Shown piece by piece: positions 44,841 through 53,152 of a stretch of DNA of 64,000 nucleotides. The translations under genes and the position numbers were made by a program. Position 1 is the first letter of the stretch; each line of letters opens with the position of its first letter. The notes beneath the pieces are model-generated. The model did not search any database. It was not told where the DNA came from and saw nothing but the letters and a program-made list of their open reading frames with translations. Source of the stretch: Aldehydirespirator sp965220485 (GTDB taxonomy: Bacteria; Actinomycetota; Acidimicrobiia; Acidimicrobiales; Aldehydirespiratoraceae); the NCBI GenBank assembly GCA_965220485.1, contig OZ244832.1, positions 1,116,001 through 1,180,000 of the forward strand, given 5' to 3'.

Positions 44841-46124
44841 ATGTCACGCCCAAAGCGCCGCTGCCGCGGCGGACGCGTCACCCCGAAGGGAACCAGGCCC
44901 GCGAAACGCCGCGGCGAACTTCCATGCGGATGCCCCACGGCGGAGGAGTCGCTGCTGCGGAGCGCCTCCGCCGCCGCGGCCCGCTACGCGGACCTAGACG
45001 AGGCCGAAGTTTGGGCATCGTCCATCCAGCCGCTGTTCCAACCCGGCGGTCTCGCTTGCGGCCACGCTCTGAGTCCGTCGAGGGTGCTGGCCGCTACGGA
45101 GAACTGCGACGACACAGCCGCCGCGGCGGCTCTCGCGGCCGCGGTCGCCGCTTACGGACCCCGCGGGCACCGCAATCGGGCCCGCGGTCTGCTGCGGCGG
45201 CTGAGTGAGAGAGCCGCCCCCATGCCGCCGTGGGCCGACGAACTTGGCCGCGTGACGCCGCTGCGTGCTGTGACGCTGGTCGACTCCTGGGGCGACCATT
45301 TCATCGTGTGGGTCGACTTCGAGCGGCCGGACGGCGAAGCGCGCGGCGTCGGCGTAGAGGTCGCCGCGACCGCGAGCGGGCCCAAGGCCGACTTGCTGTA
45401 CGGCCCGCCGATCGAGCAGTTCGCCGAGAGAGCCGAGGCCCGTCCGCACACGATCATGACCGAGACCGGCCTGTCCGACGCCAGAGCGACCGTCGAGGCA
45501 GCGCTCAAGCTGAACAACCGGCGCGCCGGTATCGACGGCCCGGAGGCCGGCATCATTGTGAATGAGCTGCGCGCCCTAGTCGATCACCGGGTCGCGCTCC
45601 TGTCCGAGGGTGGTTCCCCTCAACATCTCAGGGCTCTCAGCAGCCGAGAGCTGGACGACCTGCGCAGGGACTTCCTGGCAGTGGTGCCCGCGCAGCACGG
45701 CGACGCTTCGGAGGAAGTGATCGCCGACATCTTCCGGTTCTCGTCGGCATGGAGCCACGGCGATCCGTTGTGCTGGAGCCCCTGCAGGGTCACTCTGTAC
45801 CTGGCCGGGTGGGTTCCCGCGAACGCAGTCAGCGACGACCGATATCGCCGCTCGGTCGAGTCGGTATTCCCGCGATGGCTGCGATTCGCCGGGGAGCGAT
45901 ACGGCCTGAGCGAGGATCTCATACAAGTAAGCCTCGAAACGGCCAGAGGCGCGCTAGAAGGCACCGGCACGACCTGTGTGCAACGGTACGGGGACACGCT
46001 GGCCCCACCGGCCACCGACACTCTCACGAAGCTGCTCGCCGATGGCGTCGACTACCACGACCATGACGCGGTGCATGAATGGCTGCAGGACTACTACTCA
46101 CGCTTCGGCCACGAGCGCCACTAG
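44841..46124 (+). CDS. Paralogous island family, copy B
   Basis: 427 aa, full length, function unknown. N terminus SRPKRRCRGGRVTPKGTRP mirrors copy A. Then LDEAEVWASSIQPLF, a fold with LLRRLSERAAPMPPW, a beta-rich domain (LRAVTLVDSWGDHFIVWVDF), LLYGPPIEQFAERAE, and the helical C-terminal region (GLSDARATVEAAL; LRALVDHRVALLSEG; GDPLCWSPCRVTLYLAGW; VESVFPRWLRFAGERYG; VHEWLQDYYSRFGHERH). Copy C retains only the part from GPPIE onward. No catalytic motif, signal peptide or membrane segment. Good leaderless promoter. Confidence 0.75.
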   Translation: MSRPKRRCRGGRVTPKGTRPAKRRGELPCGCPTAEESLLRSASAAAARYADLDEAEVWASSIQPLFQPGGLACGHALSPSRVLAATENCDDTAAAAALAAAVAAYGPRGHRNRARGLLRRLSERAAPMPPWADELGRVTPLRAVTLVDSWGDHFIVWVDFERPDGEARGVGVEVAATASGPKADLLYGPPIEQFAERAEARPHTIMTETGLSDARATVEAALKLNNRRAGIDGPEAGIIVNELRALVDHRVALLSEGGSPQHLRALSSRELDDLRRDFLAVVPAQHGDASEEVIADIFRFSSAWSHGDPLCWSPCRVTLYLAGWVPANAVSDDRYRRSVESVFPRWLRFAGERYGLSEDLIQVSLETARGALEGTGTTCVQRYGDTLAPPATDTLTKLLADGVDYHDHDAVHEWLQDYYSRFGHERH

Positions 46125-46221
46125 CAGACGAGCCTGAACCGGTCATCGGCGTCGATGTAGGCACCTACCCCGCGGGATTCAGGTCTCGCCGGTGTCGCCG
46201 GTGTCGCCCTTGCAGCCCCGG

Positions 46222-46395
46222 CTAGGCCCGCTGCGCGGGGCGGCGGCTCTGCCACTCCGCGAGCTGGCGCCGCAGCCTCTCGATGTCCTCGCGGCTTACC
46301 GGCCGCGAGATCGAGACGTTGTCGTCGGTGGCCCTGACGGTGAAGTCGAATCGTCCGGTGTGGGCGAAGGCCGGGCCGTTGCTGTCGTTGCTCAT
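46222..46395 (-). CDS. Small hypothetical protein downstream of the DUF3467 gene
   Basis: 57 aa, not recognised. ATG 46395 overlaps the stop of the DUF3467 gene (ATGA) and has GAGGAGG nearby, showing translational coupling. Reads MSNDSNGPAFAHTGRFDFTV, then RPVSREDIERLRRQLAEWQ, a short strand followed by an amphipathic helix. Confidence 0.6.
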   Translation of the reverse strand: MSNDSNGPAFAHTGRFDFTVRATDDNVSISRPVSREDIERLRRQLAEWQSRRPAQRA

Positions 46396-46685
46396 TGTGC
46401 CTCCTCAGGTGGTACGGCGATGATTCGGCCGTGCTGCCGCTCGTAGCGGTCGATGTTGGCCGACATGACCTGGACTATCGGGAACATGGCGCTGGTCGGG
46501 ATCTTCAGACGTGCGACGACCAGCACATCGTGGGCGTCGCCGCCGTGGGTGGGGGAGCGGTGCGAGGTGAAGTCGACTGTGAACTCATGGAGGGTGTTCC
46601 ATACGAGCGCGCCGTTGGCGTAGGTGCCCCCGGCGGGTACGGACTCGTTGAATGTGACATTCATGACTATATCATCTGATGCCAT
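46392..46685 (-). CDS. DUF3467 family protein
   Basis: 97 aa. VPAGGTYANGALVWNTLHEF, TVDFTS, then VVARLKIPTSAMFPIVQVM and NIDRYERQHG match DUF3467, a small beta-plus-helix family of unknown function. ATG 46685 chosen; ATG 46664 is the alternative. Upstream sequence is AT-rich (TACATT-like -10 region near 46690-46700), suggesting its own promoter. Coupled to the 57-aa gene. Confidence 0.75.
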   Translation of the reverse strand: MASDDIVMNVTFNESVPAGGTYANGALVWNTLHEFTVDFTSHRSPTHGGDAHDVLVVARLKIPTSAMFPIVQVMSANIDRYERQHGRIIAVPPEEAQ

Positions 46686-46731
46686 GATTTTTAATGTATC
46701 ACACTATCAATCCAATGCACAACGCCTGCTG

Positions 46732-48387
46732 TCAATGGCCGAGCCGGGTCGACGGGGGTTGGCGCGCTGCGGCTAGCGCGTCCCGGCTGGCCTGGTCGGC
46801 GATGCGGGTCCGGCAACCGTTGAGCAGACGGCCCACGAACGTGTAGCGCACCAGGTATCGGTACACGACCAGCAGCAGCGCGGTCACCGACGCGCACACC
46901 ACCACGAAGTCAACCAGCGCGGGCATCGCCAGGCGGGCCACGATTCCCTGGGCCACGAACACCAGCGGCAGATGGGCGAGGTACATCCAGTAGGACGCGT
47001 CCGAGAGGTAGTGCACCCGGAAGCTCCTTTTTGCCATGAACCGCCGGAACAACCCGATCAGGCCGAAGCTCATCGTCCACGCGAACGCGATCTGCAACAG
47101 AGCAGAAGCGCCCCAGGCGTCTTCGATCAGCACTATTCCCGCAGGGAACAGCACGACCGCAGCAACCGCCAGCTGGATCGCCCAGCGACGGCCGACGGCG
47201 TCCATGAGCGGCTCCCCACCTCGGCTGAGATGGTCGTAAGCAAGAACGCCGAACCCGAAGAAGCAGGCGTAGTACAGCAGAACGCGCAGCGCGGGGATGA
47301 ACGCCTCGCTGGTGTCGGGGCCGAAACCGCCCTCTGTCATCGCCAGCTGGGGAAGCACCGACAGCACCGGCAAGGACCACAGGATCCGCGCCGCGGCCCG
47401 CTGAGACAGCGGCCGCTCGGCGCCCCGTCGGCGCGCTCGTCGCTTGGCCCACGCCGCCACCGCGGCGAACCCGGCCACCTGCCATAGCAGGATCCACAGG
47501 AACCACATGTGCGCGAAGCCGAACTCCTCTTCCTCGCTCTGCTTCTCGCCCTCGGCCCGGTCCTCGCCCTCGCCTCGGGCCCTGGCACTGTCGTCGGCCT
47601 CGTCGCGCCCTCCGGCATCCAGGTCGTCCTCCAACTGCTGCTCGTACCCGCCGACAGCCTCACCTGACTCAAGGTCTTCAAGCGACCACGCGCCGCTGAT
47701 CACCCACCCGGCGATGATCCCCACCCATACGGCAGGAAGCACAGTGACCAGGCCCACCAGCAGCGGCAGGCCGACTCGGCGCAGGCGGTGCCTGATGAGG
47801 GATCGCAGCCCTCGCCGGCGCCACAGCATGGCCGTGAAGAAGCCGCTGATCAGGAAGAACAGCGGCATCCGAAAGCCGTGCACGAAGCCGACGAACACGT
47901 CGAGCAGCCAGACCCCGGTGTCGGCCTCGCCCCGCCAGGGCACGAACGGGATGGCGGCGTGCAACCCGATACCCAACAGCATGGCGAAACTCCGCAACGC
48001 GTCGAGGTCGTAACGCCGCGGCCCGGCAGCCGCACGGGGCTCAGACGGCGGCGGGGGAGCAGGCACACCCGAGGACACCCCCCGCGGCGGGGGAGCAGGC
48101 ACACCCGAGGACACCCCCCGCGGCGGGGGAGCAGGCACACCCGAGGACACCCCCCGCGGCGGGGGAGCAGGCACACCCGAGGACACCCCCCGCGGCGGGG
48201 GAGCAGGCACACCCGAGGACACCCCCCGCGGCGGGGGAGCAGGCACACCCGAGGACACCCCCCGCGGCGGGGGAGCAGGCACACCCGAGGACACCCCCCG
48301 CGGCGGGGGAGCAGGCACACCCGAGGACACCCCCCGCGGCGGCACCGGCGTGGGAGGAGGCGGGACAGTGGGTTCGTCGGTGGTCAT
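46732..48387 (-). CDS. Acyltransferase family 3 (OafA-like) membrane protein
   Basis: 551 aa. N-terminal Pro-rich cytoplasmic tail with eight 12-residue repeats (PPRGVSSGVPAP), then the acyltransferase-3 domain starting RRYDLDALRSFAMLLGIGLH with the catalytic-type His, about ten membrane helices (FFLISGFFTAML; WFLWILLWQVAGFAAVAAWA; YWMYLAHLPLVFVAQG) and an acidic Glu/Asp-rich loop. Such proteins transfer acyl groups to surface sugars. ATG 48387 was chosen because it opens the tail; the longer frame covers the divergent promoter region. Confidence 0.87.
   Translation of the reverse strand: MTTDEPTVPPPPTPVPPRGVSSGVPAPPPRGVSSGVPAPPPRGVSSGVPAPPPRGVSSGVPAPPPRGVSSGVPAPPPRGVSSGVPAPPPRGVSSGVPAPPPRGVSSGVPAPPPPSEPRAAAGPRRYDLDALRSFAMLLGIGLHAAIPFVPWRGEADTGVWLLDVFVGFVHGFRMPLFFLISGFFTAMLWRRRGLRSLIRHRLRRVGLPLLVGLVTVLPAVWVGIIAGWVISGAWSLEDLESGEAVGGYEQQLEDDLDAGGRDEADDSARARGEGEDRAEGEKQSEEEEFGFAHMWFLWILLWQVAGFAAVAAWAKRRARRRGAERPLSQRAAARILWSLPVLSVLPQLAMTEGGFGPDTSEAFIPALRVLLYYACFFGFGVLAYDHLSRGGEPLMDAVGRRWAIQLAVAAVVLFPAGIVLIEDAWGASALLQIAFAWTMSFGLIGLFRRFMAKRSFRVHYLSDASYWMYLAHLPLVFVAQGIVARLAMPALVDFVVVCASVTALLLVVYRYLVRYTFVGRLLNGCRTRIADQASRDALAAARQPPSTRLGH
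48052..48339 (-). repeat. 36-bp in-frame tandem repeat in the acyltransferase gene
   Basis: Eight near-identical 36-bp units (core GGGGGAGCAGGCACACCCGA), encoding PPRGVSSGVPAP in the N-terminal tail. Not a CRISPR: no spacers, and the reading frame is preserved. Confidence 0.97.
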
Positions 48388-48551
48388 GGGTGCGCTTCGC
48401 TCGCGGACGGGCCGAACGTGCGCACAATACTGGGGCTCCCAGTGGCCACAAATACCCCGGCCGGGATGCCGCAAGCGCCACCGCTCCAATGGAATAGTGG
48501 AGGCCGCAGTTCGGTTCACGAGGAGAGCACGCGCGAGGAGACGGCGACTCG

Positions 48552-49187
48552 ATGGCACTTACTGAGCCCACCACTCGAGAACAGGCCGTGACCCGACAGA
48601 AGTGGCTCACCGCGGCGACCATCGGCTGGAACGGAGCCGAGGGCGTGATCGCCATCACCGCAGGGCTGGCCGCGGGCTCGGTTAGCCTCATCGGCTTCGG
48701 CCTGGACTCCGGCATCGAGGTGTCGGCCGCGCTCATCCTCGCCTGGCGGCTGGCCCAGGAGCGCCGCACGGGCTGCAAGCAGGAAGCGGACCGGCTGGCC
48801 CAGCGCCTGATCGCGGTCAGCTTCGCCGCCCTGGCCCTCTATGTGGGGGTGGAGTCGGTGCGCGACCTGGTGCTGGCCGACCGGCCCGAGGGGTCGCTGG
48901 TGGGGATCGTGCTGGCCGCCCTGTCGCTCGCAACGATGCCGCTGCTGGCCCGGGCCAAGAGACGGCTGGCCCCGCTCATGGGATCGCGGGCCGTCGAGGC
49001 CGAGGCGAACCAGACCATCCTGTGCTCGCTGATGTCGGGCGCTCTGCTCGTGGGGCTCGGCGCCAACGCCGCGCTGGGCTGGTGGTGGGCCGACCCGCTG
49101 GCCGGGCTGTGCATCGCCGCCGCCGCGGCCTATGCGGCCGTCGCCACCTGGCGGGCCGACTCGCTGGCCGACACCTGCTGCGGCTAG
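48552..49187 (+). CDS. Cation diffusion facilitator-like membrane protein
   Basis: 211 aa with five to six membrane helices. IGWNGAEGVIAITAGLAAGS and VSLIGFGLDSGIEVSAALIL carry the CDF helix-2 acidic/Asp pattern (LDS), and NQTILCSLMSGALLVGLGAN with WWADPLAGL matches CDF helices 5-6 (DP motif). It lacks the cytoplasmic C-terminal domain of full CDF metal exporters, as in many short relatives. Likely exports a divalent metal ion. Confidence 0.82.
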   Translation: MALTEPTTREQAVTRQKWLTAATIGWNGAEGVIAITAGLAAGSVSLIGFGLDSGIEVSAALILAWRLAQERRTGCKQEADRLAQRLIAVSFAALALYVGVESVRDLVLADRPEGSLVGIVLAALSLATMPLLARAKRRLAPLMGSRAVEAEANQTILCSLMSGALLVGLGANAALGWWWADPLAGLCIAAAAAYAAVATWRADSLADTCCG

Positions 49188-49278
49188 GAGGCCGGACCTG
49201 ATCGAGGATCCGATCACCGCGGATCGGTCTGCGGTTCACCGCCTTCTGGCATACTGAGGGTCCGGAGGTAGAGCAGCA

Positions 49279-50085
49279 GTGGTCAGCGAGAACGAAGCGG
49301 ACCGCGAACAGGCCCGCGAGAGCGAGGCGGAGCGCAAGAGGGCCGGCGAGCTCGCCTATTGGTCGAAGCGCAACGACATCGAGGGCACGCTGGAGAACCG
49401 TTGGTTCGAGGGCTTCTACACCGACCATTTCGGCCTGACCCACGAGGACTACATGGACAAGCGGGTGCTGGACATCGGCTGCGGCCCCCGGGGATCCCTG
49501 GAATGGGCGACCATGGCCCGGGAGCGGGTGGGCGTGGACCCTCTGGCCGGCGAGTACCTGAGGATGGGCGCGGCCGACCATGCGATGACCTACATCGCTG
49601 CGGGCGCGGAGTCCGTACCGCTGCCCGATCACAGCTTCGACATCGTGTGCTCCTTCAACTCGCTCGACCATGTGGACGACCTGGATGCCACGATCGCCGA
49701 GATGAAGCGCCTGACCGCAGTGGGAGGCCTGCTGTTGGTACTGACGGACGTACACGACAGGCCGACGCCCCAGGAGCCGACCTGCTTCGACTGGGACGTG
49801 GTGAGCCTGTTCGCACCGGAGTTCGCCGTCCAGTCGCTGCGCTGCTGCGAGAAGCTGGGCGGGGGCGCCTACGCGAGCGCGAAGCAGAACATCCCCTTCG
49901 ACCACGCGGACAAACGGCAGCGTTACGGGGTGCTATCGGCCCGGTTCATGCGAATTGAAGACCCGCCCGTCACACAAGGCCCGCGCGATGACCGTACCGG
50001 CTCGCAATCACCCCTCCGACGAGCCGTCAGCAAGGCTCGCCACTCCCTGCCGGCGAGCATGCGGGGGCGCCTGCCGGGGCGATAG
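49279..50085 (+). CDS. Class I SAM-dependent methyltransferase
   Basis: 268 aa. Motif I RVLDIGCGPRGSLEW, the acidic pair VGVDPLAGEY and SFDIVCSFNSLDHVDDL are clear. A charged N-terminal helix (ENEADREQARESEAERKRAG) and a basic C-terminal tail flank the domain. Substrate unknown. GTG 49279 with GGAGG upstream. Confidence 0.83.
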   Translation: MVSENEADREQARESEAERKRAGELAYWSKRNDIEGTLENRWFEGFYTDHFGLTHEDYMDKRVLDIGCGPRGSLEWATMARERVGVDPLAGEYLRMGAADHAMTYIAAGAESVPLPDHSFDIVCSFNSLDHVDDLDATIAEMKRLTAVGGLLLVLTDVHDRPTPQEPTCFDWDVVSLFAPEFAVQSLRCCEKLGGGAYASAKQNIPFDHADKRQRYGVLSARFMRIEDPPVTQGPRDDRTGSQSPLRRAVSKARHSLPASMRGRLPGR

Positions 50086-50247
50086 GAGAATCGTGCCGCA
50101 ACGGGCCTCATAGTCCCTCACCGGCACCAACCGGCAGCCTCGCCGCTATCGCCGCGAGAACCGAAGGCTCCCACACCGGACCGCCCGTTTGGGGCCGGCG
50201 CGGCCCCCGCTAGCATCGGTGCCTCATCAGGACGGCCTGATGACCAC

Positions 50248-50331
50248 GTCGGAGTGGCGGAATTGGCAGACGCGCTAGCTTGAGGGGCTAGTGCCCTCCG
50301 GGGCGTGGGGGTTCAAGTCCCCCCTCCGACA
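50248..50331 (+). tRNA. tRNA-Leu (anticodon GAG)
   Basis: Acceptor GTCGGAG pairs with CTCCGAC; discriminator A at 50331. Anticodon stem CTAGC/GCTAG with loop TTGAGGG gives anticodon GAG (50282-50284), reading CUC. A long variable arm, as in class II tRNAs, precedes the T-arm with GTTCAAGTC. CCA is not fully encoded. Confidence 0.95.
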
Positions 50332-50368
50332 CCTCAGCAAGAGCATAGATGTCCAGTGACCTTGCTGT

Positions 50369-50959
50369 ATGTTGAGAGTTTCTGATCTAGGTGTGAGATG
50401 CAGTGTTACTTTCGTCGGGAACCTATGGACGGCACAGCCGATGCGAGGGAAGCCACGAGAGCGACAGTGGACGGTGTGTATCCTGTTGGCCTTGCGCGGC
50501 CAGCAACATTCGACCTCGGCAGTCCAGGTACCGTGGAAAGCCCGAAGCCGGAGCGTGCATGCCATTCCCGGCGGCTACGACGAGTACCTCGAATCGCTCC
50601 GATGGATGGCGACCAGCATTCGGGGCTGGCGAGTAGCGCGCGCCGAGTTCGAAGTTGCGATCATGCACTATTTCAGCATCAGGCCCAGCTATGCGTCGGA
50701 GATCGTGAAGTTCCTGCTCAAGACGAAGTTGATTCATGTCCACTCGGGCGCGTGCACCTTGGCAGACGTCACGGAGTTGTGGGTGTCGTCAGATGATGAC
50801 GCGGATCTCATAGCACAACTGCATCGTAAGGCGCAGTTCATCGGCGAGATGTTGGCACTTCTTGGCGATCCGATGACGGTTCCCGAGCTTCGACACAAGG
50901 CCTGCGAGCAGTACAGCATGCCTTGGGAGAGCAACCAACAGATCAACACCATGCCCTGA
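50369..50959 (+). CDS. Hypothetical protein next to tRNA-Leu
   Basis: 196 aa, not recognised. From about residue 67 it looks like a genuine helical protein (GGYDEYLESLRWMATSIRGW; FEVAIMHYFSIRPSYASEIV; AQLHRKAQFIGEMLALLGDP). The pattern of two winged-helix-like segments recalls restriction-associated proteins, but I cannot name it. The stop after INTMP is followed in the same frame by RLHNWHNS, so the gene may be shortened by a nonsense mutation. Lower GC than neighbours; position beside a tRNA suggests transferred DNA. Confidence 0.55.
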   Translation: MLRVSDLGVRCSVTFVGNLWTAQPMRGKPRERQWTVCILLALRGQQHSTSAVQVPWKARSRSVHAIPGGYDEYLESLRWMATSIRGWRVARAEFEVAIMHYFSIRPSYASEIVKFLLKTKLIHVHSGACTLADVTELWVSSDDDADLIAQLHRKAQFIGEMLALLGDPMTVPELRHKACEQYSMPWESNQQINTMP

Positions 50960-51189
50960 CGCCTCCACAACTGGCACAACTCAGAGACCCGCTACACTGC
51001 CCTCGCGAGCAACCACCGGTGGAGCTTTCCATCCCTCGCATTCAGCCGCGGACCCCTACCGCCTCCACTCCGACCTCATTCGCGAAGAGCCACTAAAGAG
51101 CCCGCCGAGGTCGAAGGGAGTGCGCGTCCGTTAGAAATGACGGGCCGCAGCGCCGCTATTGGTGCCGTCGGCGGCCGAGGAATGCACAG

Positions 51190-51356
51190 GAACGCTGAGA
51201 AACGCACACGCGAACGCTGTTGCGACAACGATGTATGTCGCTGCTTTTTGAACATAGGATGATTCGCTGCGAAGTTCGGGCTGATCGCCGGGTGTCGCAA
51301 GGGGTGAACGCAGCGACGAACGCACGCGAACGCAGGGGAACGCTGAGGAACGCTCA
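51190..51356 (+). repeat. Phased GAACGC repeats in a 500-bp gene-free stretch
   Basis: The region 50960-51478 holds no supported gene. It contains repeated GAACGC-type hexamers spaced about 10 bp, especially 51306-51352 (GAACGC followed by 4-6 variable bases, five times) and a shorter cluster at 51190-51216. One helical turn spacing puts them on one DNA face, as for a binding array. Confidence 0.5.
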
Positions 51357-51478
51357 CCCAAACCAGCCTCAGCCACCACCTTCGAATGCGGCGTGATCAA
51401 CACGCCCCAAACGGACGTTCGCTCAGAAGCACCTCGACCTCGCGGGACCGAACGGGGCCGGGCACCTACACTGGCGCT

Positions 51479-51880
51479 GTGAGCAGGCCCACCACAAGAC
51501 CCCGCAGCACGGCCATGACGGTGCAGCGGCTCGCAGCCGAACTCGTCGACCCGACTTGGCGTGACGCGGATCGGCCGTTGGTTCAGTTCGTCATGGACTG
51601 GCGCCGCTACCCCGAACAGCGCGACGCGGTCCTGGCGACTGTTCCGCCGCCTGGAACGAGCGAGTTGGTGCAAGCCAAGATGGCTGCGGTGGTTCATGCT
51701 CTGTGTGACCGTGACGGCGTCACGGTGCCTGATTGGGTACACCGGTGTCGGGCTGAACCCGAGATCGCTCTGTTCGGCGCGTACCTCCACACCCCATATG
51801 GCCAGCGCATACGCCGCCGCTCGCCGCGGGTGTGCGCAGCCCACGGCGTTTGGTTCAGCGCCGATCTCCTCGACGCCTAA
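51479..51880 (+). CDS. Antitoxin-like partner of the nucleotidyltransferase
   Basis: 133 aa. GTG 51479 lies 6 nt after TACACT (51467-51472), a leaderless layout. MTVQRLAAELVDPTWRDADR, AKMAAVVHALCDRDGVTVPD and VCAAHGVWFSADLLDA match a small actinobacterial family often found directly before DUF6036 nucleotidyltransferases. The pairing and 6-nt gap suggest a toxin-antitoxin or abortive-infection-like unit. Function of this partner is inferred only from context. Confidence 0.6.
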   Translation: MSRPTTRPRSTAMTVQRLAAELVDPTWRDADRPLVQFVMDWRRYPEQRDAVLATVPPPGTSELVQAKMAAVVHALCDRDGVTVPDWVHRCRAEPEIALFGAYLHTPYGQRIRRRSPRVCAAHGVWFSADLLDA

Positions 51881-51886
51881 CACACT

Positions 51887-52497
51887 ATGGCGCCCGAACG
51901 CTTCGACGAACTCGACGCGCAGCGGTTGGGCGTCCTGTTCGCTGAACTCGACGCTGAGCTGGCCGGCCGGCGCGAGCCGATCAAGGTTCTCGTAGCCGGC
52001 GGCGCGGCGCTCGCGTTCAAATGGAGCGACCGCAGCACCTACGACGTGGATCTCATCGGCGGGGACTTTCCTGCCGATTTCCGGCGGGCCATCGTCACCG
52101 TCGCGGATCGCAACGACCTGGAATGGAACTGGGTCAACGACGGTGGCACCGTCGGCGCTCCCGCCCTCGAACCCAAACCGCGGCCGCTGTATGTCGGGGA
52201 GAACTTCGCCGCCTACAGCCCCGATGACCGCTACCTGTTGGCCATGAAGATGTTCGCAGCCCGCAACCGGGACTTCGACGACGCCGTGCGGCTCAGCACC
52301 GAAACAGCAATCACCTCCGCCGAGATGATGCTCTCCAACTAGTCGACGACGCCTACTACCACAACGTCATCCCCGCCGAGATCGAGGATTTCATCAACGA
52401 TGTCGCTCGCGCGGTCGCCGAACGCGACCCCCTCAAGACCCACCGCAACAACCCCGCCCGCCGCCGCAGCCGATATGACGGGGGCCTCAGCCTCTAG
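51887..52497 (+). pseudogene. DUF6036-like nucleotidyltransferase, frameshifted near the C terminus
   Basis: VLVAGGAALAFKWSDRSTYD followed by VDLIGG shows the nucleotidyltransferase fold with GG and DxD-type Asp residues, and LLAMKMFAARNRDFDDAVRL is the conserved helix of AbiEii/DUF6036-like proteins. The frame stops after MMLSN, but one frame over it continues DALQLVDDAYYHNVIPAEIE, DFINDVARAVAERDPL to TAG 52495-52497, so one base has been gained or lost near 52325. The core domain may still fold. ATG 51887 follows the partner by 6 nt. Confidence 0.7.
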
Positions 52498-52518
52498 CCC
52501 TGCCTGTGACCGAGGCCT

Positions 52519-52674
52519 TCAGTCGTCGCGCCGCCACCTCAGCAGCATCCAGGAGCCAGCTGTGCCTTCGCTGGTGTCGAGGTCCACGCAGCCAGCTGAG
52601 TTGTCCACGAACACCATGGCCGGTCTCACATAGTAATGTAGGGTCTCGCTACGGCGACGGCCCCTCTGGCGCAT
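52519..52674 (-). CDS. Small hypothetical protein, low confidence
   Basis: 51 aa, not recognised: HYYVRPAMVFVDNSAGCVDL followed by DTSEGTAGSWMLLRW. Composition is protein-like rather than Arg-rich shadow. No clear ribosome-binding site. Otherwise 52498-52832 holds nothing I can support. Confidence 0.3.
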   Translation of the reverse strand: MRQRGRRRSETLHYYVRPAMVFVDNSAGCVDLDTSEGTAGSWMLLRWRRDD

Positions 52675-52832
52675 GATGGTCCGGTCCGACGCCCCGTTAG
52701 GCACTCGAGACTTGCGAGGGCGCTACTGGCTCGGCGCGCTGCCGACGGGGAGGTGCTCGGCGTGCTTGTCGAGCCCGCGGGGACACCCCCAGAGGGTTAG
52801 AGTCAGAGGCCAGAAGTACCAAGGGAGGGACT

Positions 52833-53117
52833 ATGCGGCGCTTCGTCATCGAACGGGACATCCCTGACATCGGCTCTGCCGAGCGCGAGCAGCTGCGCGC
52901 CGCGGCCGGACAATCCAACGCGGTTCTGCGGGCGATGCAGTCCGAAGGCAAACACATCCAGTGGGAGCACAGCTACGTGGCCGGTGACAAGACCTTCTGC
53001 ATCTATGTCTCCGACGGCCCGGAGCTGATCGACGAGCACGCCGAACGCAGCGGGTTTCCGGCGACGGTGGTCACCGAGATCGGCAAGATCATCGATCCAA
53101 CGACCGAGAAGGCTTAG
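52833..53117 (+). CDS. DUF4242 domain protein
   Basis: 94 aa. MRRFVIERDIPDIGSAERE, IQWEHSYVAGDKTFCIYVS and the late HAERSGFPATVVTEI match DUF4242, a small ferredoxin-like-fold family. Known relatives may bind nickel; role unclear. GGGAGGG 4 nt before ATG 52833. Convergent with the isochorismatase-like gene. Confidence 0.85.
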   Translation: MRRFVIERDIPDIGSAEREQLRAAAGQSNAVLRAMQSEGKHIQWEHSYVAGDKTFCIYVSDGPELIDEHAERSGFPATVVTEIGKIIDPTTEKA

Positions 53118-53125
53118 CTTCGGAA

Positions 53126-53152
53126 CCGCGCAGGCCAGGGAGGCCCGCGCGG
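53126..53152. terminator. Bidirectional hairpin between convergent genes
   Basis: CCGCGC-A-GGCC, loop AGGGA, GGCC-C-GCGCGG: a 10-bp GC stem with one mismatch, filling the gap between the DUF4242 and isochorismatase-like genes. No T tract. Confidence 0.65.

Noticed and set aside
48052..48339. Regular repeat array resembling a CRISPR
   Set aside because: Units are contiguous 36-bp repeats without spacers, in frame in a coding gene, and no cas genes are present.
51131..51883. 250-codon minus-strand frame
   Set aside because: Overlaps a better-supported plus-strand gene with a promoter, and its other half covers the GAACGC repeats; composition is shadow-like.
50248..53152. Integrative element inserted at tRNA-Leu
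   Set aside because: The downstream block looks foreign, but I found no second copy of the tRNA 3' end and no integrase, so boundaries cannot be supported.
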